Shown: positions 45,532 through 56,106 of the stretch, piece after piece | Layout of the letters: the number at the start of each line of letters is the position of its first letter | Numbering within the stretch: position 1 is the stretch's first letter | Assembly (NCBI GenBank): GCA_041659565.1 | Contig: JBAZXZ010000007.1 | Location: 1 to 64,000, forward strand | Direction: 5' to 3' | From: Altimarinus sp041659565 | Lineage (GTDB): Bacteria > Patescibacteriota > Gracilibacteria > BD1-5 > UBA6164 | Length of the DNA: 64,000 bases | Position numbers and translations under genes: made by a program | The notes under the pieces: generated by a model | Databases searched by the model: none | Told to the model about the DNA's origin: nothing | Seen by the model: the letters and a program-made list of their open reading frames with translations, nothing else

Positions 45532-47304
45532 ATGAAATATACAAAATTTGTAATAAATGATTATAAATGAATAAAATGAAAATTAGAATTAGATTTAATT
45601 AGAAAACCAGAAGGTAATATTTTTACTTTAGTTTGACTAAATGAAAGTTGAAAAACATCAATTTTAGAAGCTATAAATATATTACAAAATAGAATAAGTG
45701 ATACAAATGCTCATAAACTTATACATAAAAGTAAAAAATGAAATTTTTCATGAGAAATTTATGTAGAGTGCTCATTAATTTTAGATGAAGAAGATGAACT
45801 TAGAATAAAAGAATTTTGTAAAAATAATATTAATTTTAATCTAACTCAAAATATTGAAAAAATTACAATAAAAAAATCATATAAATTTAAAAATTCAAAA
45901 TTTGAAGATTATAATTCTTTATGGACTTTACCTATCAATTGAAAAATTTTAAAATGAAAAAAAGAGGTAGCATTACATTCGCATGATAAATCTAGTTGGT
46001 CAAAAGTTGTAAATTATATAGAAGAAAGATTTCCAAAAATACTTTATTATGAAAATTTTCTTTTTGATTTCCCTCAAAAAATTTATTTAGAAAGTTTTGA
46101 ATGAGAAACAAAAGAACAAATAGAATATAGAAAAGTATTTCAGGATATTTTAGATTCATTTAATGATAATTTAACAATAAAGGAACATTTTATTGATAGA
46201 TTAAATAATAATACTACTGAAAATAAAGAATCTCTTGAATCATTAGAATGAATGATAAGTTCAAAATTAACTAATGAAATATTTAAAAATTGGGAACATA
46301 TTTTTACAAAAAGCAATAAAGAAATTGAAATACAAATACAAAAAGATGAAAGTGGTAAATATTATGTTGAATTAAAAATAAAACAATGAAGAGATAGATT
46401 TCATATTAATGAAAGAAGTTTATGATTTAGATGGTTTTTTAGTTTTTTATTATTTACTGAATTTAGAAAAGCTAGAAAAGATGATTTTTGAGAAACTTTA
46501 TTTTTATTAGATGAGCCAGCAAGTAATTTGCATCAAAAATCGCAACAAAAATTATTAGAATTATTTGAGAAACTATCTTCAAAATCAAAAATAATATATT
46601 CAACTCATAGTCATCATTTAATTAATCCAAAATATTTAAATGGTACTTATATTATCAAAAATAATGCTATAAATTATGATAACGAAGAAAATTTTGATCA
46701 AAATGAAACAGAAATAAAAACATATTTATATAAACAATTTGTATCAAAATATCCAAATGAAGAAGACCATTTTAAGCCTATTTTGGATTCAATAGAGTAT
46801 TCTCCAAGTCAATTAGAAATGGTTCCAAAAATTGTATGTTTAGAATGAAAAAATGATTACTACACATTAAAATATTTTTACAATAAATTAAATATTAAAA
46901 ATGAAATTCATTTTTATCCTTGAGCTAGTGTGACTAAATATGAAAATTTATTTAGACTATATTTATCATGGAATAAAGTTTTTATTGCTTTATTTGATTG
47001 AGATAAACAGTGAATTGAATCTCAAAAAGATTATATTAAAAATATTAGTATTGAATTAAATAATAAAATTTTTACTTTAAAAGATATTGATATGACTTGG
47101 AATTTTGAATTAGAAAAATTATTTACTGAAGAAGACAAAATTTTAGTAATTCAATTATGTTTTCCTGAAATTAAAATTTATAACAAATCTAAATTTAATA
47201 CATGATTACAAGATTTATATATAAATAATAAAGAGATAAGCTTTTCAAAAATAACATTAGATAATTTTCAAAAAATTTTTGATTTTTTAATAACTAAAAT
47301 TTAA
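45532..47304 (+). CDS. OLD-like ATPase with TOPRIM-type nuclease domain
   Basis: Protein of 590 residues. SMC-type ATPase: FVINDYKGIKGKLELDL, Walker A FTLVGLNESGKTSILEAI, and a signature/Walker B region SLGFRWFFSFLLF followed by LFLLDEPASNLHQKSQQKLL and IYSTHSHHLI. A C-terminal TOPRIM-like part has VCLEGKNDYYTLKYF and FIALFDGDKQG, giving the E ... DxD ligands. OLD-family and related nucleases serve in phage defence. Placed between hsdR and hsdM with 18 and 4 bases of spacing, so it is coexpressed with the restriction system and may act as an accessory or separate defence factor. Confidence 0.82.
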
Positions 47305-47308
47305 TCCC

Positions 47309-48736
47309 ATGTCCCTATCTACCCTAATAAAATCAATACAAGATATAATGAGAAAAGATCATTGAGTTGATTGAGATGCTCAAAGGATTTCTCAACTTGT
47401 TTGGATGCTTTTTTTGAAAATTATTGATGATAAAGAAGAAGAATATGAAGTTATGAAAGATAAATATAAATCAGCTATTCCTGAAAAACTTAGATGGAGA
47501 AACTGGGCAAAAGACAGTGAATGAATAACTGGTGATGAACTTCTAGCTTTTATAAACAATGAACTTTTTGTTTGATTAAAAGAGCTTGAAATAGTAGATA
47601 TAAATAGTCTAGGGTATATCGTAAAAGAAGTTTTTAATGATTCATATAATTATATGAAATCTGGAACTTTGATAAGAGAAATATTAAATAAATTGGAAAG
47701 TGAAATAGACTTTACAAAAAGTAATGATAGACATCTTTTTAATGATATTTATGAACAAATCTTAAAAGATTTACAATCAGCTTGAAATGCTTGAGAGTTT
47801 TACACTCCAAGAGCAGTTACAGAGTTTATCGTTGAAATGGTAAATCCTAAACTTGGAGAAAAGGTAATGGATCCTGCTTGTGGAACTGGTTGATTTTTGA
47901 CTTGTACGATAGAACATTTGAGAAAAGAAGTAAAAACTGTTGAAGATGAAAAAATTATAGAAGATACTATTTTTTGAACAGAATTAAAACAACTTCCTCA
48001 TTTGCTTGCAACTACAAATATGATACTTCATGGAGTTGAAATCCCAAAAAATCTAAAACACGATAATTCTTTGTCATACAGAGTAACTGATTTTTCTGAT
48101 AATGAAAAAATGGACTGTTTCATAATGAATCCTCCCTTTGGTTGAACCGTTCAAGACGGAGTTTTAACGAATTTCCCGAAGAAATTCCAAAATAAAAATA
48201 CAGCTTATTTATTTTTAATTTATGTGTTTTATAGATTAAAAAATCATGGAAGAGTTGGTATAGTTTTACCTGATGGTTGAATTATGTCTTGAGAAAATAC
48301 TTCAGAAATAGAAATAAAGAAAAAATGGCTAGAAGAATTTAATTTACATACTATTGTCAGACTCCCAAATGGAGTTTTCAGCCCATATGCCTCTATTAAG
48401 ACTAATTTACTTTTCTTTACAAAATGAGAACCAACAAAAGAAATCTGGTATTATGAACACGACCTACCGACCGGATACAAAACCTACAATAAATCAAAAC
48501 CTATAAGAATTGAAGAATTTGAAGTAGAAAAAGCTTGGTGGAATAATAGAGTAGAAAGTGAGAATGCTTGGAAAGTAAATATAGAAGATATTGTGAAAAA
48601 TAATTATAATCTGGATATAAAAAATCCAAATAAAGTTGAAGAAGATGAAGTATTAAGTAAAGAAGAATTAATTGAAAAAATAAGTAAAAATTTAGAAAAA
48701 AGTAAGGAAATTTTAGAATTAATTAAAAAGAGTTAA
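47309..48736 (+). CDS. hsdM: Type I restriction-modification DNA methyltransferase HsdM
   Basis: N6-adenine methyltransferase of 475 residues. N-terminal helical HsdM domain (LVWMLFLKIIDDKEEEYE), then the AdoMet motif DPACGTGGF (from residue 188) and catalytic motif NPPFGG (from residue 274), with YTPRAVTEFIVEMV before and LPDGGIM after. It forms the modification complex with HsdS. Stop and the hsdS start share a base (TAATG). Confidence 0.95.
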
Positions 48737-50658
48737 TGAAACTAAAAAAATTTTTATCGATAAATAAGGAGACTATAAATATTGATAATTCAATAACATA
48801 TAAAATTGCTTGAGTTCAGTCTTTTTGAAAATGAATAGTTTTAAGAAGGGAAGAAAAATGAGTCGATTTGACTATGAGAAAGTATCAGGTAATTAAAGAG
48901 AATCAATTAATGTGGTGTAAAGTAGATAATAAAAATTGAGCTTTTGGTATTACGAAAAAAGAACATGTGTGAGCCTTGGCTTCAACTAATATGACTTTAT
49001 GAAATATTGATACAACAAAAGTCAACCCTAATTTTTTAGAGTTACTTTTTTCAGTAAAATCTTTTTATGAGTTTATAAATAGTTTATGCACATGAGCAAC
49101 AAATAGAAAATACTTAAAAATTCCAGACTTAATTGATAGGGTTAAAATTCCAAATTTAAATTTAGAAGAACAAAATTTTTTTTTAGAAAATTATGATAAA
49201 TTTAAATTTGATTTTGATAATTTATGAAAAATAATAAACAAAAATCTTTCATACATCAAACAACTAAAACAAGCAATTTTACAAGAAGCAATTGAATGAA
49301 AACTAACTAAGTCTTGGAGAGAAAATAATCCAAATATAGATGGAGCTAAAATACTTTTAGAGAAAATTCAAAAGGAAAAAGATGAGCTTGTGAAAGAAAA
49401 GAAACTTAAAAAACAAGAAAAATTAAAAGAAATAACGAATGATGAAATTCCTTTTGAAATTCCTGAAAATTGGATTTGGTGTAGATTGGGGGAGATTGTT
49501 AATATTTTTTGATGAAATAATTTTGATAAAGATAATTTTAATAAAAAGTCTTGAACAAAAGTAGTAAAAATTACAAATGTTTGAGTACATAATTTTATAG
49601 AAACACAAGATTTTTTACCTATATCATTTTTAGAAAAATATTCTAATTTTATTATTAAAGAAAATGATATATTATTAGCTTTAACAAGGCCGTTCATTAA
49701 AGATTGATTAAAAGTTTGTTTATCTTCTTTAGAATATAATGATTCTCTTTTAAATCAAAGAGTTGCTGTAATTAAAAATATTTTTAATTTAGATTATAAT
49801 TATCAATATTTATTTTTAAAAACTTGATATATTTTAAATAAATATCAATCTAAATTTGACGGGGTTTCTCAACAACCTAATCTAAAAATATGAGATGTTT
49901 CTGATTTATTATTTCCACTTCCCCCTCTTGAAGAACAAAAAGAAATAGTAAAAAAAGTTGATGAGTTGATGAAGTCTTGTGATTTGCTTGAAAAACAAAG
50001 TTTGGAAACAAAAAAGAATAGTGAGAATTTGATGAAAAGTGTGTTGAGTGAAGTTTTTAATCAAAAAGAAGAAGATAATGAGAAAAGAATACATAAATGA
50101 CTTGATTATTTCAAACTAAAACAAGAAACATGAGTAATTATCAGAGAATTACAAAAAACATGATATCCAAGATGAGAAATGGCTATAGCAAAATATTTTT
50201 ATTTATTAGAAATACTTTGAATAAAATCAGATTTAGTATATGAAAGAAATCCTTTTGGACCGTATAGTTCAGAAATAAAAAAAGTGATATATTCAAAAAA
50301 AGACAATTTTTTTGCTACTTGACCTAAATGAACAATAATACTTGGAAAAAATTCAAGTAAATTATTTGATTACAAAAGTGATTTTTTAAAAGAAATAGAA
50401 AAATGAATGAATTATCTACTGGATAATTTATGACTTGCAAAAGCAAAAAGTGAATATATAGAGATATTGGCAACTGTCTGTAAAGTAATCCAAGATATCA
50501 AATCACTAGATATCGATAAGATAATAAAAGAATTAAAAATCTGGAAAGTTGATAAAAATTGAACGACTAAATGGGATAAATTCAAAGATGTAAATTATAC
50601 CGATTTATTAAATCTAATAACAAAAGAATGATGGAATAAGAAACTTTTAGCAGAATAA
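48736..50658 (+). CDS. hsdS: Type I restriction specificity subunit HsdS with C-terminal extension
   Basis: Protein of 640 residues; HsdS is usually 400-450. The first ~445 residues hold two target recognition domains, each ending in the conserved helix region: ...LNLEEQNFFLENYDKF with KNLSYIKQLKQAILQEAIEG, and PLPPLEEQKEIVKKVDELM. The remaining ~190 residues (from RIHKGLDYFKLKQETG) are not part of normal HsdS; they include YPRGEMAIAKYFYLLEILG and ERNPFGPYSSEIKKVIY, which looks like a helical or winged-helix domain. This may be a fused regulatory or toxin-related module. Starts on the last base of the hsdM stop codon. Confidence 0.88.
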
Positions 50659-50714
50659 TCTTTACTCAAAAAAATTAATAAAAAGTGTATTAAGAGTAGT
50701 TTTTAGTAGGTAAT

Positions 50715-50743
50715 TTGTATTTTTTGCCAATTTATGATATAAT
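50715..50743 (+). promoter_or_regulatory. Promoter of the 50770 gene
   Basis: TTGTAT (50715-50720), 17-base spacer, perfect TATAAT (50738-50743), 26 bases before the ATG. Confidence 0.6.
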
Positions 50744-50769
50744 AAAACAATAATTATTTATAAAATATT

Positions 50770-51561
50770 ATGGATAAAAATCAAAATCATTGGATAGCAT
50801 TATATCTTTCTGGACAATATCCCGGATATTATACTATGCCAGATAGACTAACTTTCTTTGATGAAATAAAATTAGAAAACCCTACAAAATATAATGATAC
50901 AATTTTATGACAATATCAGTGAAAAAATGATATTGAATACTTTTATAGTTTATTAAATTCATTTGAAAGAAATCATCATGAAAAATATAAAAATCTACTA
51001 ACTACGTTATGAGTTCCAGACGATGTAAAAAACGATCCAAGAGGAGAAAAAAATCAAAAAACTATTTCTTTAAATATTGAAGATATTGAAAAATATTTAG
51101 ATTGACTTGATGAAAAGTGATTTTCAAGGTATGTAATTATGCCTTTATTACATGCTATGTGATATGAAGATATTGAATATAAGTGAAAAGTAAATGAAAC
51201 TGATTTTTGATTAGATTTTTTTCCAATAAAATTCAAATCACCATGATGAATTATTCATTATACTTGAATTCAAACAAAATCAAAAAAGATGACAAATTGA
51301 GACACAACTTGATGAGAATTAAATAAACTTATTGAAGAAACTAAAACAGCATTCTGACAAAAACATAATTTAAATACATGAGAATCTGTGAAAATATCAG
51401 AATATGTTATATTTAATTCTTGTGAAATATTACAAAGTGCAAGAGATAAATATTTTAAAGATGAAAATATAGAAAATAGAAAAATTAAAATGTATTGAAA
51501 AGATTGAATAATATCATTAATTTTAAAACATAATATAGAATTAATAAAAGAAAAGAGCTAA
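50770..51561 (+). CDS. Possible Mrr-like restriction endonuclease-fold protein
   Basis: Protein of 263 residues. The N-terminal half is not recognised. The second half, FSRYVIMPLLHAMGYEDIEY, KGKVNETDFGLDFFPIK and IIHYTGIQTKSKK, follows the Mrr/PD-(D/E)xK pattern (G-x-x-x-x-G-x-D then Q-x-K). This would fit a modification-dependent or stand-alone nuclease next to the type I system. It has its own promoter and terminator. The nuclease call rests on motif resemblance only. Confidence 0.5.
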
Positions 51562-51590
51562 ATTAATTTAGCTCTTTTCTTTTATTTTCA
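51547..51590. terminator. Bidirectional terminator palindrome
   Basis: Perfect palindrome of about 37 bases centred at 51564/51565 (AAAAGAGCTAAATT/AATTTAGCTCTTTT with extensions), spanning the stop of the 50770 gene and the stop of the minus-strand gene 51582-51758, with T runs on both strands. Confidence 0.8.
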
Positions 51591-51758
51591 GGTAATCAAG
51601 TCATTTAAAGATTTTATATTGTTATCTTGCAAATATGTATTTAAATGCATATCAGATCTAACTCCTAAATCTATATCATACTTTTCCTCAATTGTTCATA
51701 TGTGAGTATCTCATCTTTTATGACGAAATTCTCAATCATTATTTCTTGTTCTGCTCAT
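51582..51758 (-). CDS. Small hypothetical protein
   Basis: Protein of 58 residues (starts MSRTRNNDGEFRHKRGDTHI), basic at the start, then IEEKYDIDLGVRSDMHLNTY and a helical end. It may bind nucleic acid, but no family is recognised. Converges on the 50770 gene through a shared terminator; followed upstream by a small membrane protein gene on the same strand with 17 bases between. Confidence 0.55.
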
Positions 51759-51775
51759 ATTACTGTTTTAAAAAA

Positions 51776-52003
51776 TTAAAGTTTTGGTATTTTTCAACCT
51801 CAAAGAAAAAAGCTAATAACTGATAAAAAACAAATTATACCAGCAAAGTTATTTACTCAATAGTAACTGTATGAAATTATTCATATAATTGCACATAAAA
51901 CTGAAACCATTAAGAAAGGTCACTTTCAAATTTTTTCTACAATATAGAATAATGTTCATAAAACAGCTATTGCAGAAAAAATTTCTATCATAGTTTTAAA
52001 CAT
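51776..52003 (-). CDS. Small membrane protein
   Basis: Protein of 75 residues with two or three hydrophobic helices (MIEIFSAIAVLGTLFYIV, FLMVSVLCAIIGIISYSYY, FAGIICFLSVISFFLGG). Six or more glycines are TGA codons. No family recognised. Probably cotranscribed with the 58-residue gene downstream. Confidence 0.5.
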
Positions 52004-52247
52004 TATAAAAATAAACTTGAAATCTTTTAAAAAACAATACAATGTAATCACTTCCCAATGATACATTTTGTATCCAAAAAACTTCCTAAATCTCTATTTT
52101 GTTAAACAAAGTAAAAGATTTCAAAGGGAGTTTTTTATTTTATATAAAAAATCAAAATCATAGTAAAATATATTAAGTTATACAATGTTGTATTGTATAT
52201 TTTTCAAAAATAAAGTCAAATAAAATTAACATTTTTTTAACATAATT
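52004..52247. other. Intergenic gap with several palindromes
   Basis: No gene seen. Holds GATACATTTTGTATC, the inverted repeat ATACAAT/ATTGTAT (about 52177-52195), and a bulged hairpin from about 52076 to 52132 ending in GGGAGTTTTTT that could be a terminator or leader structure. Confidence 0.4.
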
Positions 52248-52297
52248 TGTTAATTATTTTAACAAACATTTGATTTTTTAATATAAAGTGATATAAT
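52248..52297 (+). promoter_or_regulatory. Operator-like repeat and promoter of the first Panacea module
   Basis: Perfect inverted repeat TGTTAA-TTATT-TTAACA (52248-52264) immediately precedes TTGATT (52270-52275) and TATAAT (52292-52297, 16-base spacer). The HTH antitoxin encoded at 52326 is the likely repressor. Confidence 0.55.
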
Positions 52298-52325
52298 GAA
52301 TTCACATTTAATATAAAAAGGTCTT

Positions 52326-53015
52326 ATGATTAAAAATATAGAAACTCTTCGTAAAGAGAAAAAGCTTACTCAAGATGAAGTAGCTAAATACTTATGAATC
52401 ACTCGCCAGACATTTTCAAAACTTGAGAAGTGAGAAATAGAACCTACACTATGACAAGCTGTTAAACTAAGTGAATTACTTTGAGTAGATATAGATCAAC
52501 TCATAGATTGAGATGTAAAAACAGAAAGCTCAAAATCAATAGATTGGGATAAATACAAACAAATCATTCAGTATTTTATTGAATTTTGAAATGATAAAAA
52601 AAGTTGATTTAAGATAACAAAAACAAAACTAGCAAAACTTTGCTATCTTGCTGATTTTACATGGTATTATTATAACTTAGAACCTATTACATGACTTGAA
52701 TATAGAAAAATTCAACAATGACCCGTTCCTGATGCTTTTTTTACTACGATTGAAGAATTATTTAATGATGAATCTATATCTATTGAAATTAAGTGAACAT
52801 CACATCTTATATCTAATAATTCATACCCAGATACTTCAAGACTATCTCTTGAAGAAAAATCATTATTACAAAAAATTGCAGAAAAATGGAAATATCAAAA
52901 TACTCAAGAAATAGTTGAATTTACTCACAAACAACTTCCTTGGTTAGTTTCTTATGATAAAGAGATAATTCCATATTGACTTATAACACAAGAAGAATTA
53001 GAAAATGTTTACTAG
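52326..53015 (+). CDS. HTH + Panacea (DUF4065)-type antitoxin
   Basis: Protein of 229 residues. Residues 1-60 form an XRE-type helix-turn-helix (KNIETLRKEKKLTQDEVAKY, LGITRQTFSKLEKGEIEPTL). From about 75 on is a Panacea/DUF4065-like domain: KQIIQYFIEFGNDK, ITKTKLAKLCYLADFTWYYY, PITGLEYRKIQQGPVPDAFF. Panacea proteins neutralise diverse toxins in type II modules and this architecture often autoregulates. The stop overlaps the toxin gene start by 11 bases, the usual antitoxin-first arrangement. Confidence 0.82.
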
Positions 53016-53409
53016 TTGAAAATATAATGTTTTAGTAAGTGAGTATGCAAAAAAACATTTTATGAAAAGTTTTATTAAAAAGTATAAAACATGGGATAAT
53101 ACTTTTATAGAAATTTATAATATGTTGTCGCATATTGATAGATTTCTTTTAAGTACAAAAGCTGAAAAAATACATAGTTGTGATATTTGATATATTGCTA
53201 AATGTGAATTTAAAATTGTTTGATCAAATGAATCTCCAAAAACTTCTTGAAATAGAGTAATTGTTTTTGTTGATGAAGAAAGACTTGAAAGTTATATTTT
53301 ACTTATCTATGCAAAAACAGATATTTGAAGTCATAATGAAACATCTTGGTGGCAACAAAAAATAAAAGATAATCATACAGAAATCGCTTGCTTATTTAGT
53401 GGGCTATAA
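53005..53409 (+). CDS. Putative toxin of the first Panacea module
   Basis: Protein of 134 residues overlapping the antitoxin by 11 bases. It starts MFTSGKYNVLVSEYAKKHFM and has IDRFLLSTKAEKIHSC, CEFKIVGSNESPKTSGNRVI and ESYILLIYAKTDIG; the central strand pattern (xKxxGxxRVIVFVDEE) recalls RelE/HigB-like RNases. The target cannot be read from sequence. The assignment rests mainly on operon position. Confidence 0.6.
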
Positions 53410-53410
53410 A

Positions 53411-53437
53411 AAGAAGTAACTACCGTTACTTCTTTTT
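53411..53437 (+). terminator. Terminator of the first Panacea module
   Basis: 10-bp stem AAGAAGTAAC/GTTACTTCTT with loop TACC and a T run. Nearly identical to the terminator of the second module (55993-56024), which has loop TATC. Confidence 0.8.
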
Positions 53438-53590
53438 GCCCCCCTCAAAAATCCATAATTAAATTTGCAAAATTATATTATTTTATAGGTATATTCCATT
53501 TTAAAATATGTAGAAGTATTTGAATGAAAATTAGTAAAGAAATAATATAAAATTTTACTTTGACTTTATTTTAAAAAATATTAAACTATT

Positions 53591-53624
53591 CGTGAAAAAT
53601 ATATTAAAATACTAATTTTTCACG
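53591..53624. promoter_or_regulatory. Inverted repeat upstream of fic
   Basis: Perfect 10-bp arms CGTGAAAAAT (53591-53600) and ATTTTTCACG (53615-53624) flank an AT-rich core, 31 bases before the fic ATG. The same arm type (CGTGAAAA/TTTTCACG) recurs at the very end of the fic coding sequence (54501-54531). Either an operator or ends of a mobile unit. The gap 53438-53590 holds no gene. Confidence 0.45.
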
Positions 53625-53654
53625 ATAAAATTTTAAATATTTATTTTTAAAATT

Positions 53655-54536
53655 ATGATAAATCAAACTACAAAAGATAAAATTATTAAACTTTTTGAAC
53701 AATATAAAATTATTAGTAAGTGAAAAGAAAAAGCTTTAAAAGAGATAACTTTGGCTGAAATTCCAGAAATGATTTATAATTCAAATGCAATAGAAAATTC
53801 CACTTTAAGTTTAAAAGATACAGAAGATATTTTGATTTATAATACTATAAAAAAAGATTATAATATAAGAGAAGTATATGAAGCTAAAAATTTGGCTGAA
53901 ATCACTAAAGAGCTTTTAGAAACAGATACAGAAAAACTTTCAATTTCTTTAATTTTATCTTTACATAAAAAATTACTAACTCATATCAACAATAGTTATG
54001 ATTGAAGATTTAGAAGAAATGATGAATGGGTAAAGATATGAACTCACTTGTGAGCAAATCCTGATTTTATAGATAATTTAATGAACAAATTAATAAAAGA
54101 TTATAATAATAAAAAACAAGAATACTTTTTAGATAATATAGCTTATTTTCATGCAGAATTCGAAACAATTCATCCATTTTGTGATTGAAATGGTAGAATT
54201 TGAAGAGTCCTTATAAACTTTCAACTTATGCAACTTTGATATCCACCAATTATAGTACAAAATAAAAGTAAAAGACAAGATTATTATCCAAATTTTCAAA
54301 AATATCAAAATAGCAGTAAATTTGAATTTTTTACAGAACTTTTTGCTTTACTTTTAATAGAATCATTAAATAAGAGAATAACTATATTAACCTCAAAAAA
54401 AATAGTTACTTTAAGTGAATGGTGTAAGAAAAATAATAAAAATGCTCCAAGTTATTTAAATAAAGCCAAAAGACAAACTATCCCAGCATTTAGAATCCGT
54501 GAAAAATGGTCTATTTCCGAAGATTTTCACGAATAA
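53655..54536 (+). CDS. fic: Fic domain protein
   Basis: Protein of 293 residues. The active-site loop is HPFCDGNGRIGR starting at His173 (two glycines as TGA), so AMP or another nucleotide phosphate is probably transferred to target proteins. An N-terminal inhibitory helix motif SNAIEN (residues 43-48) matches the class II [ST]-x3-E-[GN] pattern, so activity should be self-inhibited. The C-terminal ~60 residues look like a small DNA-binding or winged-helix tail (SEWCKKNNKNAPSYLNKAKR). It lies between two Panacea-type modules. Confidence 0.9.
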
Positions 54537-54844
54537 TTCTAAAATTAAGTAATAATTAAAACTAACAAAATAACCTATAACTTATTTGGATTGTAAAAAT
54601 AGAAGAAAACAAAGAGAATGATAAAGTTATAAATGGTTTACTAGGAGAATTAAATATGTATTTTGAAATAATAGATTTAAAGAAGTATGTAAAAATACTT
54701 CTTTTTTATACAATATCATACATTAAATGTATAATTAATTATCTACTTTATACCTATATAACATACTTTTGTAATAAAAAGTTGCTTTTTTGTTATTTTT
54801 GTATATATTACTAATACAATTATATACCTTATTAAAATATTATT
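54537..54844. other. Intergenic gap after fic
   Basis: No complete gene. A fragment without start reads KIEENKENDKVINGLLGELN (about 54595-54654) and may be the relic of a lost gene. It is followed by a hairpin terminator, AAGAAGTAT/ATACTTCTT (54680-54703) with a T run, then AT-rich DNA leading into the second Panacea module. Confidence 0.45.
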
Positions 54845-55618
54845 ATGACTACAAATTCTATAAATCTAGGTGATAAACTTAAAGATTTGAGAAATAAAAC
54901 TTGAGTTTCTCAAGAAGATGTTGCCAATTATATTTGAGTTAGTAGATTAACCTATATAAATATAGAAAATTGAAAAAGAGAAGTGAAAGACTTAGAGATT
55001 AAGAAAATCGCTGAATTTTTTGAGAAATCAATAAGTGATTTTATAGAGAAAAAACAAGAAATAAATAGTACCAGTGATAAAAATTATAAATTGAAACAAT
55101 TAATATTGTATATATCAAAAAAAACTCAAAATATAGATAGTTTTTGAAAAACAGTTTTAAATAAATTGCTGTATTTTAGTGATTTTAATTATTACGAATG
55201 GACTTATGAAACTATTACATGAGTTAATTATAAGAAATTACCTTTTTGACCAGTTCCTGAAAATATATCTGATATTCTTGATGAGATGGTAAGTGAATCA
55301 TTGATAGCTATTACAGAAACTACATATCATAATTACACTCAACAAAAAATTATTCCTTTAGTTGAAGCAAATTTAGATTTTTTAAATGATATTGATGAAA
55401 AATCTGCTAAAAAAACTAAATACGATAATTTACCTAAATCAATTCAGATTATTAATGATGTCTTAAATAAGTTTAAACATCATAAAGCAAGTGAAATTAG
55501 CGAATGGTCTCATATGGATACACCATATAAGTCTAGCAAAAATATATGAGATATTATTAGACCATGACTTGTTTTTTATAGAAGTGAGCCTTTTATAGTT
55601 AATCCTAATAATTTATAA
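54845..55618 (+). CDS. HTH + Panacea (DUF4065)-type antitoxin, second module
   Basis: Protein of 257 residues. XRE-type HTH in residues 1-65 (NLGDKLKDLRNKTGVSQEDV, IGVSRLTYINIENGKREV), then a Panacea/DUF4065-like domain: LKQLILYISKKTQNIDSFGK, LNKLLYFSDFNYYEWTYETI, GVNYKKLPFGPVPENISDIL. Same architecture as the protein at 52326 but clearly diverged, so this is a second, independent module and not a fresh duplicate. The toxin gene starts four bases after the stop. Confidence 0.82.
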
Positions 55619-55621
55619 ACT

Positions 55622-56005
55622 ATGATATTTAAAGAATTACAAGAATTTGAAAAAGAATTCAAAAAACTTTCTAAAAAATATCATAGTTTAACTGATGATT
55701 TTCTAGATTTAAAGTTTTTTCTAGAAACAAGTCCAACTTGAGATATACTTCCTAAAGAACACATAGTTAAAATTGCATGATTATGAGAAAATATTGATTG
55801 AGAATTTTATAAAATTAGAAGATTTTTTTGTAAAAGCCTTAGATCAAACTGAGATATAAGAATTATATATAAATACAATTACGAAGACAAAATTATCGAA
55901 TTTTGTGAAATAGAATTTATAGAGATATTTAAAAAAGAAAGCAAAAAACAAAATCATGACATAGAAAGAATTAAAAAATATTATTCTAAACCAAAAAAGA
56001 AGTAA
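55622..56005 (+). CDS. Putative RelE/ParE-like toxin of the second module
   Basis: Protein of 127 residues. It opens FKELQEFEKEFKKLSKKYHS, the usual amphipathic start of RelE/ParE/HigB-like toxins, and later has KIRRFFCKSLRSNGDIRIIYKYN and IIEFCEIEFIEIFKK, which match the core strands. It is probably an mRNA-cleaving or gyrase-targeting toxin held by the preceding antitoxin. The 3' end of the gene (KPKKK codons) forms the left arm of its terminator. Confidence 0.7.
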
Positions 56006-56024
56006 CTATCGTTACTTCTTTTTT
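55993..56024 (+). terminator. Terminator of the second Panacea module
   Basis: Stem AAGAAGTAAC/GTTACTTCTT with loop TATC, then a T run. Differs from the terminator at 53411-53437 by one loop base in the core. Confidence 0.8.
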
Positions 56025-56106
56025 ACCTCTTTTCCCCCTCTCATTTATTGTAATTTCAAACAATATATGATAAAATATTTACAGTAATTTGTTCAAATAT
56101 TTTGTT

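Noticed and set aside
49368..50094. Minus-strand frames within hsdS
   Set aside because: Shadows of Lys/Glu-rich plus-strand coding sequence (antisense Phe/Leu/Ser-rich).
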